DNA from: Bacteroidales bacterium
GTDB taxonomy: Bacteria; Bacteroidota; Bacteroidia; Bacteroidales; UBA1402
Direction: 5' to 3'
DNA length: 8,224 nucleotides
NCBI GenBank assembly: GCA_023230125.1
Contig: JALNXZ010000059.1
Span: 1 to 8,224 of the forward strand
Made by a program: the position numbers and the translations under genes
Notes under the pieces: model-generated
What the model was told of the DNA's origin: nothing
Seen by the model: only the letters and a program-made list of their open reading frames with translations
Database searches by the model: none
In this document: piece by piece, positions 1 to 5,222 of the stretch
Position numbering within the stretch: position 1 is the stretch's first letter
How the letters are laid out: the number at the start of each line of letters is the position of its first letter

Positions 1-124
1 GCTGACGGCTGGTGGCTGATATGGAGAAGTGCAGGTTCAGTTCTTGCCCGAGCAACCACTTTACAAGCGTCGTCTTTCCTGAACCCGACGGGGCTGAAAA
101 TATGATGATTTTCCCTTTTTCCAT
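1..124 (-). CDS. gmk: Guanylate kinase, N-terminal part (cut by window edge)
   Basis: Guanylate kinase phosphorylates GMP to GDP with ATP in the cytoplasm, feeding GTP, dGTP and (p)ppGpp pools. Translating the minus strand from the ATG at 124-122 gives 41 codons before the window ends. Residues 5-11 are the beta strand KIIIFSA, and residues 12-19 hold the P-loop PSGSGKTT, with Lys17 and Thr18 as the nucleotide-binding pair. Residues 34-40 read SISATSR, the start of the GMP-binding TSRxPR region conserved in Gmk. This combination separates it from other P-loop kinases. Its start lies 62 bp beyond the yicC stop on the same strand, the usual yicC-gmk order, so the two are probably cotranscribed. 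The rest, including the lid and the remaining GMP-binding residues, is outside the window. The fragment looks intact. Confidence 0.93.
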   Translation of the reverse strand, partial: MEKGKIIIFSAPSGSGKTTLVKWLLGQELNLHFSISATSRQ

Positions 125-186
125 GTGTCTCAAAACTTTCAATATTTGCAGGGTGCAACGCGGAGATTCACTTTGTATGGAACAAT

Positions 187-1059
187 TTACAGGACATTCA
201 AGACCTGTTCCTTGATCTGCTCCAACTCATCCTTCATGCATACCACTGTTTTCTGCATTTCCGAATGGTTCGATTTGGAACCCATCGTATTGACTTCGCG
301 GCCGATTTCCTGGCAAATAAAGCCAAGTTTCTTCCCTTGTCCATGAGCCTCAGCCATGGTTTCCCTGAAATATTTGCAGTGGTTGGCCAGCCTCGATTTT
401 TCTTCGTTGATGTCCAGTTTCTCGATGTAGAAAATCATTTCCTGTTCGAAACGGTTCTTGTCATATTCCACACCTTTTATTTTTTCCAAACCGTCGGCGA
501 TGCGAGCCTTGATTTTCTCCACCCGTTCGGGTTCATAGACCTCGATGTCTTTCAAAAGACTTTCGATACGGTCCAACTTTTCGGTGAAAACAGATTCGAG
601 CATTTTTCCTTCCTGTATCCTGAATTGGATAAGTTGATCAATGGCTTGGCTTACAGCAGGTTGGATAATGATCCAAGTCTCATCATCGATTTCCTGTACT
701 TCTGTCTTGAGGGCGTCCGGCAAACGTAAGAACAACGGCCATGGGTCTGCAGGAGGAGCAATGCCAAGCTTGCCGGCTGTTTCATTGAGTTGGCTGAAGA
801 AACTTTCAACGATGCTGAAGTTTAGTTGTGGGGCATTGTCTTTGTTGGTATTTTCAAAATAGAGGGAGAAATCCACTTTACCTCTTTCCATCCGGTTGAG
901 AATTTCATTGCGGATTTCCATTTCTCTGTCCTTGTAAGCATTAGGAATTCTGGTGGATAAATCCAGCTGTTTGCTGTTTAAAGATTTGATTTCGACAGTG
1001 ATTTTTTTTCCGGAAATTTCACAGCTGGCTTTTCCAAAGCCTGTCATTGATTGTATCAT
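187..1059 (-). CDS. yicC: YicC/YloC family endoribonuclease
   Basis: 290 residues, the usual length for the family. The N-terminal YicC domain (about 1-155) opens with MTGFG at residues 5-9 and EIKSLNSKQLDL at 23-34, matching the family hallmark E-[VI]-[KR]-[ST]-x-N-[SH]-[KR]. The C-terminal DUF1732 domain (about 205-290) has DINEEKSRL (216-224), GKKLGFICQEIGREVNTMGS (242-261) and a closing KDELEQIKEQV helix (276-286). A charged, probably coiled-coil segment spans about 160-195. YicC of E. coli and YloC of B. subtilis are reported endoribonucleases; E. coli YicC has been linked to decay of the small RNA RyhB. Transfer of that activity to this protein is by homology. The ATG at 1059 is chosen because the family begins almost exactly at M-I-x-S-M-T-G-F-G. 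A weak AGGGA lies five bases upstream of the start. It heads a leftward unit with gmk and has a TAnnTTTG box just upstream. Confidence 0.95.
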   Translation of the reverse strand: MIQSMTGFGKASCEISGKKITVEIKSLNSKQLDLSTRIPNAYKDREMEIRNEILNRMERGKVDFSLYFENTNKDNAPQLNFSIVESFFSQLNETAGKLGIAPPADPWPLFLRLPDALKTEVQEIDDETWIIIQPAVSQAIDQLIQFRIQEGKMLESVFTEKLDRIESLLKDIEVYEPERVEKIKARIADGLEKIKGVEYDKNRFEQEMIFYIEKLDINEEKSRLANHCKYFRETMAEAHGQGKKLGFICQEIGREVNTMGSKSNHSEMQKTVVCMKDELEQIKEQVLNVL

Positions 1060-1076
1060 GATTCCCTATTTTTATG

Positions 1077-1084
1077 CAAAAGTA
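1077..1084 (-). promoter_or_regulatory. Putative -7 promoter box for yicC-gmk
   Basis: Read on the minus strand this is TACTTTTG, an exact fit to the Bacteroidota -7 consensus TAnnTTTG. It lies 17 bases upstream of the yicC ATG, so transcription would start roughly ten bases before the start codon, giving a very short leader. I see no good TTTG or TTG -33 element at the expected spacing. The call rests on the octamer, its position in the divergent spacer and the same octamer facing the other way. Confidence 0.5.
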
Positions 1085-1117
1085 ATTTTATTTAGTGAAA
1101 CGGCGTCTGAAATGGTG

Positions 1118-1160
1118 TGAATTTTGTACTTTTGTAAAAATTAAGGGTACTGAATTTTGT
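1118..1160 (+). repeat. Perfect 10-base direct repeat around predicted tsaB start site
   Basis: TGAATTTTGT occurs at 1118-1127 and again at 1151-1160, a period of 33 bp, about three helical turns. The first copy overlaps the TACTTTTG box and the second ends five bases before the tsaB ATG. This could be a pair of protein-binding half-sites or chance similarity in AT-rich leader DNA. Confidence 0.3.
1127..1134 (+). promoter_or_regulatory. Putative -7 promoter box for the tsaB unit
   Basis: TACTTTTG, an exact fit to the Bacteroidota -7 consensus TAnnTTTG, ends 30 bases before the tsaB ATG at 1165. Transcription would start near 1140, giving a leader of about 25 bases. No clear -33 element is visible. 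A perfect 10-base direct repeat (TGAATTTTGT at 1118-1127 and 1151-1160) brackets the predicted start site. Confidence 0.55.
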
Positions 1161-1164
1161 TATT

Positions 1165-1866
1165 ATGGCGTTGATTCTGCATTTGGAAACATCCACAAAA
1201 ATTTGTTCGGTGGCTCTGAGCCGGGATGGCAGCATCTTGTTTTCAAAAGTCGATATGAACGGACCTTCACATGCTGTTCAAGTCGGGTTGTTTGTGGATG
1301 AAGCGTTGAAAGTGGCAGAGTCAAAAGGGCTCAAACTTGATGCAGTGGCAGTCAGTTCGGGCCCGGGTTCTTACACCGGGTTGCGCATTGGCGTTTCAAT
1401 GGCTAAAGGTGTTTGTTATGGAGCAGATGTCAGGCTAATCTCCATATCGACGCTTAGGTTATTGGCCGATCAGGTGATCCGGAAGGTTGATTTTCCAAAA
1501 AATGCCTTGGTTTGTCCGATGCTGGATGCCAGGCGGATGGAGGTCTATACGGCAACGTTCTGTGCAGATGGCCGTTGTCTGGAAAAGGATCATGCGCTGA
1601 TTGTGGATGAAAACAGTTTCACTGAAGCATTGAAAAACCATCCGATCTGGTTTGTAGGTGACGGCGCCGAAAAATGTCAGAAAAAAATCCAATCGGATCA
1701 TGCGCATTTTGACAGGAATGTGTTTCCCTTGGCTGAAGCGATGATGCCATTGGCAGAAAAGGCTTTCAGTGAAAATAAATTTGAAAATGTAGCCTACTTT
1801 GAGCCGTTTTATCTCAAGGAATTTGTAGCTACCATCTCTAAAAAACAGATTATTCCAACCAAATAA
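1165..1866 (+). CDS. tsaB: tRNA t6A biosynthesis protein TsaB
   Basis: TsaB is the non-catalytic partner of TsaD. Together with TsaE, and with TsaC/Sua5 supplying threonylcarbamoyl-AMP, it installs t6A37 on tRNAs that read ANN codons, in the cytoplasm. The 233-residue length is typical. The ASKHA-type N-terminus reads LHLETSTKICSVAL (5-18). The hallmark SSGPGSYTGLRIG loop is at 64-76 and packs against TsaD in known structures. PMLDARRMEVY follows at 118-128, GDGAEK at 165-170, and a C-terminal PFYLKEF at 214-220 of the kind seen in Bacteroidota homologues. It lacks the HxxxH metal site of TsaD, which rules out TsaD. The ATG at 1165 has no Shine-Dalgarno sequence but lies 30 bases after a TAnnTTTG box and leaves no excess N-terminus. 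It is the first gene of the rightward block, and a 62-bp gap separates it from the DUF4290 gene. Confidence 0.95.
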   Translation: MALILHLETSTKICSVALSRDGSILFSKVDMNGPSHAVQVGLFVDEALKVAESKGLKLDAVAVSSGPGSYTGLRIGVSMAKGVCYGADVRLISISTLRLLADQVIRKVDFPKNALVCPMLDARRMEVYTATFCADGRCLEKDHALIVDENSFTEALKNHPIWFVGDGAEKCQKKIQSDHAHFDRNVFPLAEAMMPLAEKAFSENKFENVAYFEPFYLKEFVATISKKQIIPTK

Positions 1867-1928
1867 TATATACTTTTTTTAATCAATCAGGACTAAAAGT
1901 TTGGTATGGCTTTATGCAACGAAAATCT

Positions 1929-2555
1929 ATGGAAGTAAACGAACTGGATTACAACACTCAGTTAAAACGAATGGAACTACCTGAATATGGTAGAAATATC
2001 CAACGTATGGTTGATTATGCCTTAACCATTGAGGATAGGGAAGAACGCAAACGCTGCGTACAAACCATTATCAGCATTATGGGAAATTTATTTCCGCACT
2101 TGCGCGATGTGCCCGATTTCAAACACAAGCTTTGGGATCACTTGGCCATTATGTCTAATTTCAAGCTGGATATAGACTATCCCTATGAAATTGTGAAAAA
2201 GGAAAACCTGTATTCCAAACCGGGCAAGGTTCCTTACAATGCTAAAAGAATCAAGGTCAAACATTATGGACGCTCCATTGAAGACCTGATCGAAAAGGCC
2301 GTGGCTATGGAAGATGGTCCTGAACGAACCAGACTGATTCAGTTGATGGCCAATCATATGAAAAAAAACATTCTGACCTGGAACAGGGAGTCGGTGGATG
2401 ACCAAAAAATATTTGACGATTTGCGCACTTTATCTGATGGAAAGATTGACGTGAATGAAGAGACCATACACTTGGTTGAGATTCGTGATATCGTCCAGCC
2501 ACGCAAGCCGATGCAAAGACAAAACATAAGTACCAACAGGAAAAATCAAAGATAG
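1929..2555 (+). CDS. DUF4290 domain protein, function unknown
   Basis: A soluble, highly charged, mainly helical 208-residue protein of the DUF4290 family, recognised from the segment LPEYGRNIQRMVDYAL (17-32) and the stretch MGNLFPHLRDVPDFK (51-65) followed by DIDYPYE (81-87). There is no signal peptide, membrane segment or catalytic motif I can name, and no function is known to me. Residues 17-83 and 110-176 align without gaps at 18 of 67 identical positions (shared YGR-I, ED-x-x-ER-x-R and a closing K-x-D), so the protein looks like two copies of one helical unit. The C-terminal 30 residues are basic, Gln/Asn-rich and probably disordered. I chose the ATG at 1929 over the in-frame ATG at 1914 because homologues as I recall them begin close to the DYNTQ segment. 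Its TAG is one base from the murA ATG, so the two are translationally coupled. A role linked to murA or the envelope is only a guess from position. Confidence 0.85.
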   Translation: MEVNELDYNTQLKRMELPEYGRNIQRMVDYALTIEDREERKRCVQTIISIMGNLFPHLRDVPDFKHKLWDHLAIMSNFKLDIDYPYEIVKKENLYSKPGKVPYNAKRIKVKHYGRSIEDLIEKAVAMEDGPERTRLIQLMANHMKKNILTWNRESVDDQKIFDDLRTLSDGKIDVNEETIHLVEIRDIVQPRKPMQRQNISTNRKNQR

Positions 2556-2556
2556 T

Positions 2557-3861
2557 ATGGCTTCTTTTCTCATTGATGGTGGTTACAAGTTAAAGGGTGA
2601 AATCGAAGCACAAGGAGCTAAGAATGAGGCTCTTCAGGTTTTGTGTGCCTGCTTGTTGACACCTCAGGAGGTCATTATTGAAAATATTCCTGATATACTG
2701 GATATCAATAACCTGATAGGTTTGATGCAGGATTTGGGGGTAAAAGCCAAACTTCTGGAACCGAATACCTGGAGCCTCCGGGCTGACGAAATCAATTTGG
2801 ATCGGTTGTATTCTGAGGAATACCTGATTAAAAGTGCTGCATTGCGAGGTTCTGTCATGTTGGTCGGCCCGTTGGTTGCCAGATTTGGCTTGGCTGTCAT
2901 ATCCAAGCCTGGAGGTGACAAGATCGGTCGCAGAAGGTTGGACACGCATTTCATTGGCATCCAGAAACTTGGGGCAAAATTTGATTATGACAGGATACGC
3001 TCCTTGTATTCAGTCAAGGCCGATCAACTGAAAGGCTGTTATATGCTACTCGATGAAGCTTCAGTAACAGGTACGGCCAACATTTTGATGGCTTCTGTGT
3101 TGGCAAATGGAAAAACCACCATTTACAATGCTGCCTGTGAACCTTATATCCAGCAGCTCTGCAAAATGCTCAATCGGATGGGCGCGAAGATTTCAGGCAT
3201 TGGATCCAACCTGCTTTCTATCGAAGGTGTAGAAGGTTTGGAAGGTTGCCGTCACCGCATTTTGCCGGATATGATCGAAGTGGGTAGTTTCATAGGAATG
3301 GCTGCGATGACCGCTTCGGAAATCACCATCAAAAGAGTTGGCTACGACGAGCTGGGCATCATTCCCGATAGTTTCCGCAGGCTCGGTATTCAGATGGAGC
3401 GGCGGGGTGATGACATTTATATTCCTTCTCAGAAATCCTATACCATCGACACGTTCATGGATGGCTCTATCTTGACCATATCGGATGCTCCGTGGCCGGG
3501 CCTGACACCGGACTTGCTCAGTGTGATGCTTGTGATAGCCACTCAGGCTATAGGCAGCGTGCTCATTCACCAGAAAATGTTTGAAAGCCGTTTGTTCTTT
3601 GTGGACAAACTCATCGATATGGGTGCTCAGATCATTCTTTGTGATCCGCATCGTGCCACCGTCATCGGACTTGGCAAAAGGCAGGTCTTGCATGGTTGTG
3701 CCATGTCCTCGCCAGATATTCGTGCCGGTATTGCGCTACTCATTGCAGCCATGTCTGCCGATGGGGAAAGCTGTATCAAGGGCATCGAACAAATTGACAG
3801 AGGTTATCAGAATATTGACGGCCGCCTCAATCGATTGGGCGCTCACATACGACGTATCTAA
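2557..3861 (+). CDS. murA: UDP-GlcNAc 1-carboxyvinyltransferase MurA, Asp-type active site
   Basis: MurA transfers enolpyruvate from PEP to UDP-N-acetylglucosamine, the first committed step of peptidoglycan synthesis, in the cytoplasm. At 434 residues it is slightly longer than E. coli MurA (419). Visible motifs are AKNEAL (21-26, Lys22 and Asn23 at the substrate site), LRG (96-98), GPLVARFG (104-111), LPD (236-238), TPDL (317-320, Asp319 matching the catalytic base Asp305 of E. coli), DIRAG (387-391, Arg389 matching Arg397) and QIDRGYQNID (412-421). The loop that normally carries the catalytic Cys115 reads PGGDKIG here, with Asp121 replacing Cys. Asp at this place is known to keep activity and block alkylation by fosfomycin. 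AroA (EPSP synthase) is excluded by the AKNEAL start and the DRGY end. The gene starts one base after the DUF4290 stop and ends two bases before rimM. I believe Asp is common in Bacteroidota MurA. Confidence 0.96.
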   Translation: MASFLIDGGYKLKGEIEAQGAKNEALQVLCACLLTPQEVIIENIPDILDINNLIGLMQDLGVKAKLLEPNTWSLRADEINLDRLYSEEYLIKSAALRGSVMLVGPLVARFGLAVISKPGGDKIGRRRLDTHFIGIQKLGAKFDYDRIRSLYSVKADQLKGCYMLLDEASVTGTANILMASVLANGKTTIYNAACEPYIQQLCKMLNRMGAKISGIGSNLLSIEGVEGLEGCRHRILPDMIEVGSFIGMAAMTASEITIKRVGYDELGIIPDSFRRLGIQMERRGDDIYIPSQKSYTIDTFMDGSILTISDAPWPGLTPDLLSVMLVIATQAIGSVLIHQKMFESRLFFVDKLIDMGAQIILCDPHRATVIGLGKRQVLHGCAMSSPDIRAGIALLIAAMSADGESCIKGIEQIDRGYQNIDGRLNRLGAHIRRI

Positions 3862-3863
3862 GC

Positions 3864-4391
3864 ATGATCAGTAAATCTGAAGTCTTCCCCATAGGAAAAT
3901 TCTATAAGCCTCATGGCATCTCCGGTGAAATCTCATTTGGTTTTACCAACGATACCTTTGACCGGACTGAGTCTCCATATTGGGTGCTTGAAATGGACGG
4001 TATTCTAGTGCCTTTTTTTGTGGAATCATATCGTTTCCGTTCCGAAGAAACCGCTTTGGTCCGTCTGGAAGGTGTTGAAAGTGAGGCACAAGCAAAGGAA
4101 CTTTTCAACAAGGTTGTTTACTATCCCTTTAAATATGCCGAAGAGGATGACGAAGATCCGACCGAGGATGACAATTGGAATACATTCGTCGGTTTCAAGG
4201 TTTATGATGTGATGGCCGGATATCTTGGCGAAGTGGAAGAAGTGGATGATTCAACCTTGAATGTGCTGTTCAAAATAATAAATGAAGGCCGGGAAATACT
4301 GATGCCTGTCGCAGAAGAATTCATTACCGACATCAATACTCAAAAACGGGAAATGCATGTGCATTTGCCGGAAGGATTAATAGAACTTTGA
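3864..4391 (+). CDS. rimM: Ribosome maturation factor RimM
   Basis: RimM binds ribosomal protein uS19 and helps the head of the 30S subunit mature; it acts in the cytoplasm and is not a stable part of the ribosome. 175 residues, normal for the family. The N-terminal RimM beta-barrel (about 7-90) has IGKFYKPHGISGE at 10-22, matching the family signature G-x-[IVF]-x-[KR]-x-H-G-[IL]-x-G-E. The C-terminal PRC barrel (about 106-172) has FVGFKVYD, LGEVEEVDD and EILMPVAEEF. Between them, residues 92-104 form a strongly acidic linker (AEEDDEDPTEDDN), longer and more charged than in the proteobacterial proteins I know. It follows murA by two bases and precedes the ABC gene by four, so it is inside the operon and not in the rpsP-rimM-trmD-rplS context known from many other bacteria. 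The ATG at 3864 is the only sensible start. Confidence 0.95.
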   Translation: MISKSEVFPIGKFYKPHGISGEISFGFTNDTFDRTESPYWVLEMDGILVPFFVESYRFRSEETALVRLEGVESEAQAKELFNKVVYYPFKYAEEDDEDPTEDDNWNTFVGFKVYDVMAGYLGEVEEVDDSTLNVLFKIINEGREILMPVAEEFITDINTQKREMHVHLPEGLIEL

Positions 4392-4395
4392 AGAA

Positions 4396-5166
4396 ATGAT
4401 CCGGACCTTTGATTTGTCCATAGGCTACAGACGCGGGAAAAAGGAGATTCCGGTACAGAATCATCTGAACCTGCATGCAGAGGCTGGAGAGATGCTATCC
4501 CTGATAGGCCCCAACGGTTGTGGCAAGTCCACTTTACTGAGGACGCTCTGTGGTTTGCAGGAACCTTTGGATGGAAAAATACAGATTCAGGGCATTGATT
4601 TGGATCAAATACCTTTTTCAGACAGGGCAAAGTTATTTGGTTTGGTGCTTACGGATCAAGTCCGGTTGGGATATATCACAGTGAAACAGATGGTTGCAAT
4701 GGGGCGTCATCCATACACTTCCTTTTCCGGGATACTCAGCAGAGAAGATAAACAGTGTGTGGAAGAATCCATGGAAGCAGTGCATCTCGATCATTTTTCA
4801 GACAGACTCATCACTGAACTTTCGGACGGAGAGCATCAGCGGGTGATGATAGCCAAAGCGTTGGCTCAGGATACGCCTTTTATCCTTTTGGATGAACCGA
4901 CTTCTTTCTTGGATTTGCCCAATCGGGTGGAAATGATGTTGCTTTTGAAAAGATTGGCAAGTGAAATGCAGAAAATCATTTTGATTTCCACCCATGAAAT
5001 TGATTTGGCCCTAAAACTTTCCGACAAAATTTGGCTAATGAGTCCTGAAAAAAATGTTGAAACCGGTACACCGGCAGAACTGATCAAAAATCAATGCATT
5101 CAGTCTGTATTTCATAGTGAAACTTTTGGCTTTGATCCTGAAACGGGACATATTATTATTTTTTAA
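4396..5166 (+). CDS. ABC transporter ATP-binding protein, FecE/FhuC-like
   Basis: A 256-residue cytoplasmic ATPase of an ABC transporter. Walker A is GPNGCGKST at 38-46 and the Q-loop Gln is probably Gln88. The signature is LSDGE at 142-146, a variant of LSGGQ. Walker B is FILLDEP at 162-168 with catalytic Glu167, the D-loop is FLD at 171-173, and the switch His is His200 in STHEID. MVAMGRHPYTSFSG at 99-112 is typical of the ATPases that pair with FecCD/BtuC-type permeases for iron-siderophore, haem or cobalamin uptake. Substrate cannot be read from the ATPase alone. No permease or binding protein lies beside it, so partners must be encoded elsewhere or outside the window. The start is four bases after the rimM stop with a purine-rich AAGAA before it. 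Downstream, 56 bp separate it from the LytM-like gene, with no clear terminator. Sequence motifs are intact, so it is probably functional. Confidence 0.9.
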   Translation: MIRTFDLSIGYRRGKKEIPVQNHLNLHAEAGEMLSLIGPNGCGKSTLLRTLCGLQEPLDGKIQIQGIDLDQIPFSDRAKLFGLVLTDQVRLGYITVKQMVAMGRHPYTSFSGILSREDKQCVEESMEAVHLDHFSDRLITELSDGEHQRVMIAKALAQDTPFILLDEPTSFLDLPNRVEMMLLLKRLASEMQKIILISTHEIDLALKLSDKIWLMSPEKNVETGTPAELIKNQCIQSVFHSETFGFDPETGHIIIF

Positions 5167-5200
5167 GACCCAAGACTATCGGATACCTGTGAAATTCTGC

Positions 5201-5208
5201 TAATTTTG
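5201..5208 (+). promoter_or_regulatory. Possible internal -7 promoter box
   Basis: TAATTTTG fits the Bacteroidota -7 consensus TAnnTTTG and lies in the 56-bp gap before the LytM-like gene, ending 14 bases before its ATG at 5223. A -33 element is not evident. It may give the LytM-like gene, dxr and rseP a promoter of their own. The motif is AT-rich and short enough to occur by chance, so this is weaker than the boxes near 1100. Confidence 0.35.
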
Positions 5209-5222
5209 TGGCTTTATTGTTC

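Noticed and set aside
265..729. 154-codon open frame antisense to yicC
   Set aside because: It lies wholly inside the well-supported yicC gene on the opposite strand, shows no recognisable domain, and its Phe/Leu-rich make-up is what antisense of charged coding sequence gives.
1914..1928. Five-codon extension of the DUF4290 protein from ATG 1914
   Set aside because: Possible, but family members as I recall them begin near the DYNTQ segment. ATG 1929 leaves a shorter, more typical N-terminus. The choice is not certain.
1867..1928. Terminator after tsaB based on the seven-T run at 1874-1880
   Set aside because: No GC-rich inverted repeat precedes the T run; the upstream bases are AT-rich and do not fold into a hairpin by eye.
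2590..2949. 119-codon antisense frame in the 5' half of murA
   Set aside because: Shadow of the murA coding strand, with no domain and no supporting signals.
3193..3693. 166-codon open frame antisense to murA
   Set aside because: It is fully inside murA, whose conserved motifs fix the true frame. The product is His/Arg-rich without a recognisable fold, and no promoter or leader faces it.
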